This document shows, in pieces, positions 20,891 through 30,719 of a DNA stretch of 64,000 nt (position 1 is its first letter; each line of letters opens with the position of its first letter). The notes beneath the pieces are model-generated. The model saw nothing but the letters and a program-made list of their open reading frames with translations. It was not told the DNA's origin and made no database searches. The stretch spans positions 241,001 to 305,000 of the forward strand of contig JAHDVF020001348.1 of assembly GCA_022606425.2 (NCBI GenBank), read 5' to 3'. The DNA is from Lepidostoma basale. Lineage: Eukaryota; Arthropoda; Insecta; Trichoptera; Lepidostomatidae. The position numbers and the translations under genes were made by a program.

Positions 20891-20994
20891 TAATAACAAC
20901 TTTGAGGAGCGTCAAAATATAATAATAACAAATTTTTAGTAAAGATTTTCACTGTGGTTTTAAATATTTAAATATTATGATTATAAATGACAGA

Positions 20995-21135
20995 CTCGCA
21001 TATACAGCCGCTTACTAAATCCCCTCCGGACACCGTCCACCTGGAAGACCATCTAAGAGATGGAGGAGAAGATCTTTATCGTCCCAGGAGACATGATTTC
21101 AGTGCCACAGATCGTCAGATCTATTAAAAGATGAT
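20995..21135 (+). pseudogene. LINE-C terminal fragment
   Basis: CCACCTGGAAGACCATCTAA, GATGGAGGAGAAGATC and GTCCCAGGAGACATG match the end of LINE-C (GRPPKRWRD-like) near 5990-6060. Confidence 0.5.
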
Positions 21136-21259
21136 GAAAATTGTAATGTACACTTGAAACGTAATATAGTTTATAAATATTACTAAGTACCATTGTAAAC
21201 CAAAATCCATTTATTCTATTATATTATATTACAATATTTTATAGTAAAAAAAATATCAT

Positions 21260-21370
21260 GACCATAAAGCGCAGGAAACTGGAATATTTCGGGTATGTTA
21301 TGGGAAATGATAATCACAAAGTTCTGCATCTCATTATCTAAGGTAAAGTTGAATGTAAATGATGAAAATA
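21260..21370 (+). pseudogene. LINE-F fragment
   Basis: Frame TIKRRKLEYFGYVMGNDNHK then VLHLII, a stop, GKVECK: the pre-terminal signature of a LINE ORF2 (compare 61370-61625). Confidence 0.55.
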
Positions 21371-21414
21371 AAACAATTTATTCTATATACGCCATACGTT
21401 GTGTTGTTATGGTG

Positions 21415-21660
21415 ATTTATTTATATTTTTCTTTTTTATACACTTTGTATATACAACAATGATATTAAAAAAATAAAATTATAGTGACATGTTTCGGACA
21501 AACAGTCCTTCAGTAAAGATACATATTTATAAAAATATTATAAAATTGTTGTTGTTTACATGATCTGACAGATGTTATATAACATCTGTCAGATCATGTT
21601 AACATCAACAATTTTATAATATTTTTATAAATATGTTTTTTCAAATAAATTTTATTTTTA
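21415..21660 (-). repeat. Hammerhead palindrome family B with perfect 42-base palindrome
   Basis: Minus-strand core has lost three bases (CUGA then GGAC/GUCC, GAAAC AUGUC), so it is degenerate. Next to it lies a perfect palindrome with 21-base arms at 21558-21599, centre GTTAT|ATAAC, with imperfect extension outward to AATTGTTG. Confidence 0.7.
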
Positions 21661-21812
21661 ATGTACATTTATGGTTAAAATCCACTAATGTTTGTGTTTT
21701 CGGCTGGTTTTGACAGCTCGCTGGCATCTTCTGGTCACTGCCATTGAGCTGCCAATGCCGGTTGAAGACACAAAGATTAGTGCATTTTAAATAAATATAC
21801 ATTTTTTATGAA
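21640..21812. repeat. Hammerhead-like repeat family 4b
   Basis: TTTTGACAGCTCGCTGGCATC (21711-21731) and an inverted partial partner GCCAATGCCGGTTGAAGAC (21751-21770). Ends TTAGTGCATTTTAAATA / ATTTATGG-type AT-rich arms. Degenerate. Confidence 0.5.
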
Positions 21813-21814
21813 TT

Positions 21815-21945
21815 GGGGGGTTGGGCGTTAGGCCAACAACCTAACCTCGTAAAACGACCAATGTTACGAACACTTAAAGATATTAATTTCTTGGAGGAGG
21901 CTGAGACCCACTAAGGGTTGTAGCTGCGGAGAAAAAAACATTTAT
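21815..21945 (+). repeat. 170-base interspersed repeat, second copy
   Basis: Same repeat as 18822-18995 (GGGGTTGGGCGTTAGGCC ... TTCTTGGAGGAGGCTGAG), with an A-rich end at 21933-21940. Confidence 0.6.
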
Positions 21946-22319
21946 AATGAACTACTACCATGAAAGTTCAAATAACATTTTTGTGTGGTAAATGAAGGAT
22001 GAAAAAACCTAATACAAAACTTTCGAGAATTGTTCAGTTGCATCACAACATCCGTGTATCCAAAGCAAATATAGTCATGAGCTGCTGTATCCAAAGACCA
22101 TAAAGCAATATAGCCATGACGTTGTCCAACCTGTGATTGGATAGGAAGTAGAATAATAAGTAGTAATAAGAGCTTTTGAAAATTGGACCTGGAGAAAATG
22201 CTCAAGTTACCATAGACGCAAGAGTCACGAATTAAGAAACGCTGACACGCATGAGAACGGATAGTCAGCTACTCACTTCAATAAAAAGAAAAAACTGCAT
22301 CCCAGAGCATATTATGTCT

Positions 22320-22450
22320 AATCCAAGGAATCAATTACTGCAGCTGATAATTGAAGGGAAGATCAAATGAAGAATAGGTGTGGGACACAGAAGAATGTCA
22401 TGACTGAGAAACATCAGCAAGTGGAGTGAATTGCTGATCATGGGGTGTCT
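22320..22450 (+). pseudogene. LINE-F fragment
   Basis: Reads RNQLLQLIIEGKIK, a stop, RIGVGHRRMS and LRNISKWSELL, matching the GEKYxLLQLIIEGKIEGR ... SWLRN region at 38506-38875. Confidence 0.6.
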
Positions 22451-22619
22451 CCTACACACTTCGAGAGACAGGAGAAAATAAAATAAATGGTCGCAAACTT
22501 CAAGTAATGGATATGCAATGAGAGAAGATAGGTCACGAAAAACAATGGCTTTATTACATTTTACTGCAAATTAGTTAAATATTGAATGAACAAATGAAGC
22601 ACAGTCGTTTCAAATATTA

Positions 22620-23899
22620 GGTCCTTACGTATGAAATTGGCGTTTTGCCGTACTGGCAACTTTGATCTCAAATATCTTCTCTTTGGTTAGGAATTCCAAA
22701 TTCAAATTTATACAGCTATTTACTCAAGTATTTGTGTTTCGAAAATTATAATTAATTTGTTTTTTCCTCAATAGTTTTTTTTCTTTGCGTCACTCAGTTT
22801 ACAAAATGGAAAACTTGAAATATCGCGTTATTTACGAGTACGAGTTCCACCGTGGCACCAGTGCTGCAGAAACGGCTCGAAGGATTAATGATGTGTATGG
22901 CGACGGTGCCGCAAAAGAAAACACAGTGCGTTTTTGGTTCCAACGTTTTCGTTCTGGAAATTTCGACCTGCAGAACAAGCCCCGTGGACGGCCGGAGACC
23001 AAAGTTGATAATGAAGAATTGAAGGCTATTGTGGAAGCGGATCCATCGCAAACCACGTCCGAGTTAGCTGCAGGCTGCGGTGTTAGTGATAAAACTGTTT
23101 TAATCCACTTGAAGCAAATTGGGAAGGTGAAAAAGCTTGAAAGGTGGGTACCTCACGAATTGAGTGAAGCAAATCAACAAACGCGCGTTGACTGCTGCGT
23201 TGCATTACTCAACCGGCACAATAATGAAGGGATTTTGAATAGAATCATTACCTGTGATGAAAAGTGGATCCTGTATGATAATCGGAAGCGCTCATCGCAA
23301 TGGCTGAACCCTGCCGAACCAGCCAAACCATGCCCCAAGCGAAAATTGACTCCAAAAAAGTTACTTGTGAGCGTTTGGTGGACTAGTGCTGGTGTCGTTC
23401 ATTACAGCTTTCTTAAATCTGGCCAGACGATTACGGCAGATGTCTATTGTCAGCAACTGCAAACCATGATGGAAAAGCTAGCTGCTAAACAACCGAGGCT
23501 GGTTAATCGCTCTAGGCCACTGCTGCTTCATGATAACGCTAGACCACACACTGCACAACAGACGGCTACCAAATTAGAAGAGCTTCAATTGGAATGTCTA
23601 AGACATCCACCGTACTCTCCGGACCTTGCCCCAACAGATTACTATTTTTTTCGAAATTTGGATAACTTCTTGCAAGGGAAAATATTCAACTCCGATGGGG
23701 CAGTCCAAACCGACTTCAAAGATTTTATTGATTCCCGTCCGAATGGTTTTTTTAGTAAAGGGATCGATGAACTACCTATGAGATGGCAAAAGTGCATAGA
23801 TAGCAATGGTACATAATTTGATTAAATAAATATATTATATTTAAAAAAATCAACTTTATGTTCCTCCCATGCAAAACGCCAATTTCATATGTAAGGACT
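22620..23899 (+). mobile_element. mariner transposon, complete with both TIRs
   Basis: 1280 bases between TA dinucleotides (22618-22619 and 23900-23901), the mariner target site. The 29-base terminal inverted repeats (GTCCTTAC[G/A]TATGAAATTG...) differ at two positions. It contains one transposase ORF. Length is standard for the family. Close match of the ends and an open ORF suggest recent arrival. Confidence 0.93.
22806..23816 (+). CDS. mariner transposase, DD34D
   Basis: A 336-residue transposase if started at MENLKYRVIYEY (22806; an in-frame ATG lies seven codons upstream, but the family start fits this one). It cuts and pastes the element at TA. The N-terminal half has two helix-turn-helix DNA-binding regions, a GRPE hook motif (about 61-64) and WVPHEL (about 114-119). 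The catalytic domain has D151 (ITCDEKW), D243 (LLLHDNARPH) and D278 (YSPDLAPTDYYFF), with 34 residues between the last two. The usual C-terminus ...NGxYFD is cut to SNGT because the Tyr codon is now TAA; the bases for Phe-Asp and a second stop follow. Otherwise uninterrupted; resembles the cecropia/mori-type mariners. Confidence 0.93.
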   Translation: MENLKYRVIYEYEFHRGTSAAETARRINDVYGDGAAKENTVRFWFQRFRSGNFDLQNKPRGRPETKVDNEELKAIVEADPSQTTSELAAGCGVSDKTVLIHLKQIGKVKKLERWVPHELSEANQQTRVDCCVALLNRHNNEGILNRIITCDEKWILYDNRKRSSQWLNPAEPAKPCPKRKLTPKKLLVSVWWTSAGVVHYSFLKSGQTITADVYCQQLQTMMEKLAAKQPRLVNRSRPLLLHDNARPHTAQQTATKLEELQLECLRHPPYSPDLAPTDYYFFRNLDNFLQGKIFNSDGAVQTDFKDFIDSRPNGFFSKGIDELPMRWQKCIDSNGT

Positions 23900-23929
23900 T
23901 AATATATATTATTCCTATGATATTGTGTG

Positions 23930-24115
23930 ATCTTGGGAAAATCTGTGTAAGTAATCCTTCTCGACCGACGTTTCGAAGATCATTGCAATTTCCATATTCA
24001 CGGTAGCTATAACTACCATGACTAGCCTCAATATGGAAAATGCAACAATCTCCGAAACGTTGGACGAGAAAGACGAGTTATACGGACTTTAGCAAGATCC
24101 CAAAAAACATATTGC
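23930..24115. repeat. Inverted repeat with GAAACGT motif (family 5)
   Basis: Arms GACGTTTCGAAGATCATTGC (23969-23988) and GCAACAATCTCCGAAACGT face each other, with TTTCCATATT / AATATGGAAA inside and CTTGGGAAAATC / GATCCCAAAA outside. It shares the GAAACGT theme with the hammerhead families, but no CUGANGA box is seen. Confidence 0.55.
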
Positions 24116-24523
24116 TAACAATCGTGAAAATCTACGCAATTATTTTATTCCTACATTAATGTCATACCAAATTATGTAAATTAAATACAGTGTTTTAATT
24201 CATAATTATTGAATTTCAGTCTATAATAAAATTACGAAAAATCCTCTGGATGTTTGAACTATATCGTTTGCTTGTGCAATTTAGGTGAATTAAATAAAAA
24301 TAAATACATATGTACACTAAGGATAACTTACCTGAACCTATAATTTTTATAAACATTTAAATAATCAAATAAATTTAACGTCAAGTTCAATCTTTGATTT
24401 TTTCCTTTATTGTAATTAATTACCTGAACCCCAATAAGAACTTCAAATTATTATTTTAAAATTTAAATTGATTAATAATATTTGTTATAACAAAAGCATG
24501 AACGTTCCAAAATAAATATTTAT

Positions 24524-24775
24524 GACATATTATTTATTATTTCTTGAACAATGGTGTAAAACTCCATACTAAATTAATAATATGTATGAAAAAACGATAG
24601 TTTTTTAAGGAGTTTTATTATAATATTTATGTATGACATGTTTCGCCCTTCTAAGGCATTATCAAATGTCTGAAAATGATTTTGATAATGCCTTAGAAGG
24701 GCGAAACATGTCATACATATATATTATAATAAAACTCCTTAAACCATAATTTTTTCATACATTTTAATAATTTAT
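24524..24775. repeat. Hammerhead palindrome family 1, both arms
   Basis: Arms with AAACTCC / GGAGTTT, GACATGTTTCGCCCTTCTAA and TTAGAAGGGCGAAACATGTC around a 20-base centre at 24665-24684. Each arm has a hairpin GCCUUAGAAGGGC, then GAAACAUGUC, preceded by UUGAUAA instead of CUGANGA. The outer end carries a TTTCTTGAACAATG motif shared by other family 1 copies. Confidence 0.75.
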
Positions 24776-24846
24776 AACATCTGTCAAAACTGATCATATT
24801 TCTAAACAATTTTATAATATTTTAAATATGTATCTTCATAACATGT

Positions 24847-24885
24847 ATCACTGATGAAGGACCGGTTGTCCGAAACATGTCTGAT
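24847..24885 (+). ncRNA. Candidate hammerhead ribozyme, best match (family B)
   Basis: AUCA (stem I 5') - CUGAUGA (24851-24857) - extra A - stem II GGAC/GUCC (24859-24862, 24868-24871) with loop CGGUU - GAAA (24872-24875) - stem III AC/GU closed by AU - cleavage triplet GUC (24879-24881) - UGAU (stem I 3', 24882-24885). All core bases match the hammerhead consensus. An extra A after CUGAUGA is known from one viroid hammerhead. Type I, minimal stem III, as in Penelope-like elements. Confidence 0.65.
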
Positions 24886-25084
24886 TGTAATTTTTTTTTT
24901 AAATTTAGTGTTGTATATACAAAGTATAGAACAAAGAAAAAGACAAATAAAACATCTACGACACAACGTACGAACATAGAAGAAATTGAAGTATGAGATT
25001 ACTAATATATTTTTAAAAGTACGTCAAATTGAAAATAACTTGATCGTTGTATTATATTAAACTATGTAATATTTATTATTGTAC

Positions 25085-25651
25085 AATATTTGTACGGCAG
25101 AAAATACGCACCCGCAAAGTTTCACATTGACCGCGGGAGCAAAAGGCAGGTCGTAGGTGGCCACCACGTCCTTTACTCCACACAGGTGTGTTGCATTACC
25201 TGCGCTTTGGTGGTGTTGGTGCGACCTGTAGGTGTGAGTGCCCCCCTCTCTCCGCCCCCGCCGCTCGGCGCGCAGTAGCAGTTTTGCGCGCGGACTCGCA
25301 GCACGCATGCGTACAATTCAGAATTCAAACTTTTGCCGCGCATTCGATTTTTTACACACTGTCAAAACTCGAACTGATTTCAAATTTTGTTTTGATATTT
25401 GAACAGAATTCTATCGTTTTACTGGCGAATGTGTATGTGACATTTATGTTTTTTGAATGTGTACTTTGTTATAAACTTCTGTGGCAATTAGTCGGTTTTC
25501 TAATCGTGTCGGTAAATAGAGCAAAGTGCCTTATCAGATGTGATGTGTTTTTAAAAAATGCAGTGATAAAGGAATTGTACAGACTTTCAAATGTTTTCGA
25601 ACGATTTATTGAAAATATTTTTGCTGTCGCCTTTTGGAATACAAGATTTAG
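25085..25651 (+). promoter_or_regulatory. CpG-rich, promoter/first-exon-like region
   Basis: Not repeated in the window. CG-rich at 25120-25350 (CCGCCCCCGCCGCTCGGCGC, 25251-25270), then balanced to AT-rich, ending in TTTAG|GTAAAC at 25651/25652, a splice-donor-like site. A 155-codon frame (25188-25655) crosses it with two hydrophobic stretches, but its composition is not convincing. I read it as a possible host transcription start and untranslated first exon; it could equally be an unknown repeat. Confidence 0.3.
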
Positions 25652-25659
25652 GTAAACTA

Positions 25660-26199
25660 AAATTGTTTTGAATTCAACCTTTTTTTTCTCATATTTTGAA
25701 TAAATAAACACACTTCAATGAGCTTAAATTATGCAATACACCACTTATAATACAGAAAGTAAACATAAAACACAGTTTATTTTAAACATTCATAATATTA
25801 TAAATACTTTAATAATATTTTTAATCAAGTAGGTAGGTACTTATGTGTATTGTAAACATTTCACAATGCACAATTACCTTTTATTTTAATTTTCATATTC
25901 ATGTATATTTTTAAAGCTTTCAATTTCAATTTTTAATTGTAAAAGATAAAAAAAAACTTTTCCTTATTATAATAGATTTACTATTTATATTATATGCATT
26001 TAAACTTGTTTTTATCATTTGTGCTATTATACAAAAAAAGATCCAAGTCTATAATCAATGTAATATTATAAAATTCTATCACATGATCACTTTGGCTTCA
26101 GTTGGCCACAAAATATTTAAATGCTAAAATAAAACTAATTTCCAGAAACTAATTAAAATAATTTTTGTGGAGTGTATTTATTAATGGATATAATTTTTT
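25660..26199. other. AT-rich, no gene recognised
   Basis: Consistent with intronic or intergenic sequence; only short frames. Confidence 0.4.
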
Positions 26200-26204
26200 A
26201 ATGG

Positions 26205-26690
26205 TATCCGACCCTTATGTATAGAAGCGAAGAATGAAACTGGCAAAAGAAGGATGAAAGTAGAATAAATGCAGTAGAAATGAGATCTCTTAGTGTGTGT
26301 GGCTACTCTGTGTATGATAGAGTGTTGAATGAAAATATAAGAAGTGAATGCGGTGCGAATGATGGTGTCATGAACAAAATAATGAAAGGATCATAAAGAT
26401 GGTTTGGACACATGGAAAGAATGAATGAAGAAAGAATGGTAAAAAAATTATATGTTAATGTTGTAAATAGAACCAGAAATAGAGGAAGAACGAGGAAAAC
26501 GTGGCACGATCAAATAAATCAAATATTGAATGTCGGCCATGTGAGGAGTCAGAGTAATCGTCACGATGTATGAATGTTGAGGAAGCGAGAGAAATATGTC
26601 AGGAAAGAAAAGTGTGGCAGTCCATTATTTCTCCCTACCCTTTTGGGGAGACGGCGTGATGGTTAGTTAAATAGTTAGTTAGTTAGTATT
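26205..26690 (+). pseudogene. LINE-B 3' copy
   Basis: TLMYRSEE-like start, then EMRSLSVCGYSVYDRV, a stop at the SLRWFGHMERMNEE boundary, RTRKTWHDQINQILNVGHV, and a GGGGAGACGGCGTGATGG end with GTTAGTTAG tail (26662-26687). Several stops and small deletions. Confidence 0.8.
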
Positions 26691-27059
26691 TATTAATATT
26701 TAATAGTCAACAAGTACTTTTTCAATTTATTCTTTTGAAATTTACAGAATATTATTTATTACACTTGCACATAAATAAGGAAAAATTTTCTCTAATATAC
26801 GAATTCAATTTATGAAATGAAACCAACATTTAAAAGATTAAACATTGGAATTGTATATGATGTTTCAAATGTGACAACATTAATTATAAACAAATTAATG
26901 GAAAAGGAAACGCGTGTCGTACTGAGAACCTTATTTTCATCCTTTGTAGTAGGAGTCGAGCGTTTCGTATTCTGGACCACAATCCAAACACCATAAGAAG
27001 TATTTTCTATTTTGCAATTTCAACAAATAAAAAATAATCATCGTAATATCAATAGATTA
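26691..27059. other. No gene recognised
   Basis: AT-rich; nothing supported. Confidence 0.4.
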
Positions 27060-27192
27060 ATGTTGATGGCCGTTCACAATGGAGTTCTGGTACCAACCCT
27101 TATGTATGGAAGCGAAGCGTGAAACTGGCAGAAAGATGAGAGCAGAATAAATTCGCTAGAGATAAGTTCCCTTAGACACGTGTTGGTGTAAC
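27060..27192 (+). pseudogene. LINE-B internal fragment
   Basis: MAVHNGVLVPTLMYGSEA, stop, NWQKDESRINSLEISSLRHV. Ends abruptly at a CR1/L2-like fragment. Confidence 0.65.
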
Positions 27193-27204
27193 GGTTACCG
27201 ACAG

Positions 27205-27480
27205 AATTCCGGACAAATTTCGGAGATCGGGCTTTCGCAGTGGCAAGTCCGTCCGCCTGGAATATGCTTCCTGCACGCCTCAGATGCATTGACAATCCGA
27301 CAGATTTTAAATCTCACCTGAAAGCCCACCCTTTCAAAATATCGCATAGAATTATAAACAACGGTTTTCTGATTGCTGGTGTCAGATGCAGATCTCATAA
27401 CTAAAAACTTTATCAAAGCGCCCTTAATGTGAGCTATTCACGAAAACGGCGCTATACAAATTAGCTTAATAATAATAATA
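27205..27480 (+). pseudogene. CR1/L2-like LINE 3' end
   Basis: NFGDRAFAVASPSAWNMLPA then FKSHLKAHPFKIS-like frame, and a 3' UTR with AAAGCGCCCTTAATG ... AAAACGGCGCT hairpin and an AATAATAAT tail. It abuts the next, inverted copy. Confidence 0.7.
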
Positions 27481-27600
27481 ATATGCTAACTTTTAAAGCG
27501 CCGTTTTTTGTGATATAATCACCTCAAGGGCGCATTAAGACGTGTTTTAAATCTAAAAATCTAAATGTGAACGCTGCATCTGATTTTCGCGATCGGTTAG
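27481..27600 (-). pseudogene. CR1/L2-like LINE 3' end, inverted partner
   Basis: Minus strand: tail to tail with the previous copy across an AT-rich joint. AGCGCCGTTTTTTGTG and AAGGGCGCATTAAGACGTG are shared with 47955-48012. Confidence 0.65.
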
Positions 27601-27619
27601 AAAGTATAGTAGAACAAAG

Positions 27620-27790
27620 ACTAATTATTATATTACCGGTTTCACTCCTAGCGATACACAGAGTGAAACCGATAACACAAACTGTTTGTGTATAGCCCTG
27701 ATGAAGCTCGCTACAGAGTGAAACCGGTTAGCGCTACGAACTCAATAAAGTGGTTTATTCTAAGTTAAAAGAGTTAAATTTTATTTTTAA
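27620..27790. repeat. Hammerhead palindrome family 3
   Basis: A partial left arm (ACCGGTTTCACTC, 27634-27646), a middle GTGAAACCGATAAC, and a complete right arm with the motif at 27690-27735. Outer words AATAAAGTGGTTTATT shared with 55945-56285. Confidence 0.7.
27690..27735 (+). ncRNA. Candidate hammerhead ribozyme, family 3
   Basis: CUGAUGA (27698-27704), extra A, stem II GCUC/GAGU (27706-27709, 27716-27719), GAAA (27720-27723), AC-CG-GU stem III and triplet GUU (27727-27729). Upstream GUAUAGC and downstream GCGCUAC allow a broken stem I. Full core consensus. Confidence 0.55.
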
Positions 27791-28194
27791 AGATGTCAAA
27801 TAACCAATAATGGCTTCCTATCAAAGACAAATTATCACTGAGTAAAATCCTATTTTTAAATAGTTGGTTAACACAGTGTTACTTTCCATATTAACAAAAT
27901 TAAAATGCGTACACATACATGTATATTTTCTATCATTTCCCCTTACCAATATATTTTTAAAGACAAAACAAAATTATATGGATTCAATTACTTCTTTCAC
28001 CTACGCATGCTATTATTTGCAGTGTCAACAATGTAATATATTTTTTTTATCAAAACAGTTTTCCACACAGTTCAAATTCCAGCAATTGACCTCTTAAGAT
28101 AAATAAAATTATGAAGTAATTGCAGTTTGAGTTTAAATTAATCTTGTATTTTAAATATATTTACATTAAACTTATTTAACTAATGGTCCACTCA
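27791..28194. other. No gene recognised
   Basis: AT-rich. A 77-codon frame at 27864-28097 has no features. Confidence 0.4.
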
Positions 28195-28195
28195 A

Positions 28196-28312
28196 TCATC
28201 ATCTTCTCGGCGCTATATCCCGGTGCGGGATTTATCCTCTTCCATTGGCTCCTGTCCTTGGCCATTTCTCTCCATTCTCCAGGTCTTTCCAGTTTCCTCC
28301 AGTTCAACCAAT
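28196..28312 (-). pseudogene. Possible LINE tail fragment
   Basis: GC-richer antisense-like sequence (CATTTCTCTCCATTCTCC) after an ATCATCATC start, in the style of LINE 3' ends here. Family not identified. Confidence 0.3.
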
Positions 28313-28414
28313 CAAATCAGTTTATTTTCTCAAAAGATTTAACAAACAAAATTAATGTTTAATACACATTGAAAACAGGTAAAATATAATATATTGTATA
28401 TTATTATTATTATT

Positions 28415-28885
28415 ATTATTATTGTTCTGATGACTTGTATTTTAAGTTCGCTGTTTTGTAAAATAAATTTACTTACACCGAGGGCGCACTAAGAAATGAC
28501 TGACCAAATAGTGCAGTCTTTAAAAATGTCTTAAATTTAACTCATACTTAATACTAACATGGAGGCTATTCCACGCCAACGGACCCGCAACGCTGAAAGC
28601 ACGATCATAGAAACATGCTATATTGGCTCTGACTGGAATTATTATGTTGTTTGCATTTGTTTCTACTGATCGGAGTGAACGTTGCCTTCCCGTTGGCATG
28701 GGTATCACGCATAGGTCCGATATATTCGCTTGCGCTCTCTGGTGTCGAGCCTTAAACACTGTCAAAACAATTTATATTTTACTCGCTCTTGGATTTTAAG
28801 CCAGAGAAGGTCCTTCAGAAGCGGCGTGATATGACAGTATTTTTGTTGCCCCATAATCAATCGGGCAGGCAATAATACCACAGGA
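28415..28885 (-). pseudogene. CR1/L2-like LINE 3' copy
   Basis: Minus strand: ARLIMGQQKYCHITPLLKDL near 28850-28790, a stop, then FKARHQRAQANISDLCV and FYDRAFSVAGPLAWNSL (28520-28765). 3' UTR GCGCCCTCGG; ATT tail at 28408-28425. HITPLLKDLxWLxI and AGPxxWNSL are clade-typical. Confidence 0.75.
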
Positions 28886-29450
28886 ACGCATGGGAGATGT
28901 TTCGACTTTAGGAATACAATATAATCGTACAAGTTCTCTTACACGCAGTTTGCCCATCCTTTTCTGGGTCTATTTTCGCGCGACAGCCATTTGGACATAA
29001 TCTTTGGTGTTATGTCCTCTAGCATCCTTAATCTCGTATATGTGGTAAAGTAAGTAGCTCACCATAAGGGTACGGCCACACCGAAGTGCCAAAGTATAAG
29101 TCAAGATGAACACCTGGCGAAAAAACGTATGGCATACTATGGGACCGACCACACTGTACGCTTCGCGCCGCAGTGCGTGATCACAAGCCACCTGTGTCTT
29201 GACTCCTACTCTGGCACTCCGGTGAGGACGTAGCCTAAGCGTTGAGACTTGCAGAATCTTATCACTGCTTCCTGGTTAATCAATACTTTTAGATCAAGAT
29301 TTCTTTTGATTATGTAAGTCCCATCCTCCAGCATGGGTCCAAAAATTTTCTTCGGGATCTTTCGTTTATTGTATTTTCCGCTTATTCATTAATTTGTAAT
29401 ACCTATTTTCAATAACCATTTTTCGCTTAATTGGATTTCTGACATATTAC
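28886..29450. other. No gene recognised
   Basis: GC-richer part at 29060-29220 (CGCTTCGCGCCGCAGTGCG) looks like part of an old repeat, but only one copy is visible. Confidence 0.35.
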
Positions 29451-29454
29451 TATC

Positions 29455-29925
29455 TCTCCGAAGGGGTAAACAGAAATAATGGACGGTTACACTGTTCTTT
29501 CCTGACGTTTTCAACTCCTCAACATTAATACATCGTGCCATGCACGTCTGTCCATTCCTTCGACTCGTTGCATGGCCGACATTTAAGATTTGATTATTAT
29601 TACTCTATTTCTTGTTCCGTTAACATCGTTGACATATAGGTAATTTCAACACCATTCTTTCTTTCTATGTGTCCAAACCATTTTAATGACTCCTTCATTA
29701 TATAACACTTTACTTGGTACTGCATTCACTTCTTAACAGATATTTGCATTTGACACGCTATAATATACAGATTTACCACACATCCATCTAAGAGATCTCA
29801 TTTCTAATGATTTATTCTACCATTAATTTTTTTATCAGTTCCATGCTTCACTTCCGTAAATAAAAGTGGGCACAAGAACACATTGTGCACTGCCATCTTA
29901 GCTTTTTTGATAGACAGTACCTACC
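29455..29925 (-). pseudogene. LINE-B 3' copy, diverged
   Basis: Antisense of GEI-like end, NVNEVNGTRNR and MRSLRWMCGKSVYYS-like regions, with deletions. Ends near the SIKKAKMAVHNVFLCPLLF equivalent. No intact frame. Confidence 0.7.
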
Positions 29926-30282
29926 ATGAAGGTAAAATTAATTGAGTACGAATCCAGTTGTAGATAATCCAATATACCGATATCTTATTAATTTACCTTC
30001 GATCAGATATTTTTATCATTATCTAGAGGTCGCTTATAACCTGAGCAAACATTTCGTCTAGCGATATCGGGTAGTCTAGACTGAAGATAATATGTTTCAA
30101 CTTGTGAATCACACGTTGAGGACAAACGAAAAAAGCATGGTACAGTTAAAAGGTCACATTCGAAATCTAAAAAAAAACAGTTCCTAGTACCATTGAATTT
30201 TTTTTCGAATTCATTTTAAACACGTACGTAAAAATTAGAAAACAACGTAAACGGAAATAAAATTGAGGAGAACTTAACCTAA
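29926..30282. other. No gene recognised
   Basis: AT-rich. AATTCATTTTAAACACGTACG near 30205-30229 recurs at 31693-31715. Confidence 0.4.
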
Positions 30283-30700
30283 ATTCCTATGGCCATACAA
30301 CTCTTGAAGAGTTTTAGCCTCCTTGATGATTTTTCACCAAGCTCCTCGATCCTGCGCCTTTTGCTCCCAGCAGTCCAATTCGCCCAACCTAGCCAGGTCA
30401 GCCAGAACATTGTCCATTAGGCGCTGTCTAGGCCTTCCTAGAGGTCTTACTCCAGTCGGTCTACACGCGTACAGGGTCTTGATTGCTCTGGTCTCTTGGG
30501 CTCGGCATACGGGCCAATTCATGCTAAGCGACCGCCTCTCACAATGCTCGTTATAAAGGGCTGCTGGGTCATCGTACGGATCTCTTGGTTGGTCCTATGC
30601 CTCCAAGTTCCCGCTGCAACACCGGGTCTGGGTCCCAGGATCATTCTAAGTATCCTTTTCTCAAACCAGTAGATTCTTTGTTGTTATTTTACAGTCATTG
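30283..30700 (-). pseudogene. LINE-E 3' copy
   Basis: Minus strand: NQQRIYWFEKRILRMILGPR, NQEIRTMTQQPFITSIVRGG, MNWPVCRAQETRAIKTLYAC, RPTGVRPLGRPRQRLMDNVL and DRGAW ... LQELYGH before the stop. An RTE-like C-terminus (GRPRQR). 3' end TAGGAATTTAGGTTAAG. Confidence 0.75.
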
Positions 30701-30719
30701 TCCATGATCCTGTTTGTTT

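Larger units (their letters stand above)
24370..25000 (+). repeat. Hammerhead palindrome family B, interrupted by a family 1 copy
   Basis: Matches 6290-6615 in reverse. The match is interrupted between 24524 and 24775 by a family 1 palindrome, so the family B copy is the older. The best hammerhead in the window (24847-24885) is in its right part. Confidence 0.75.
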
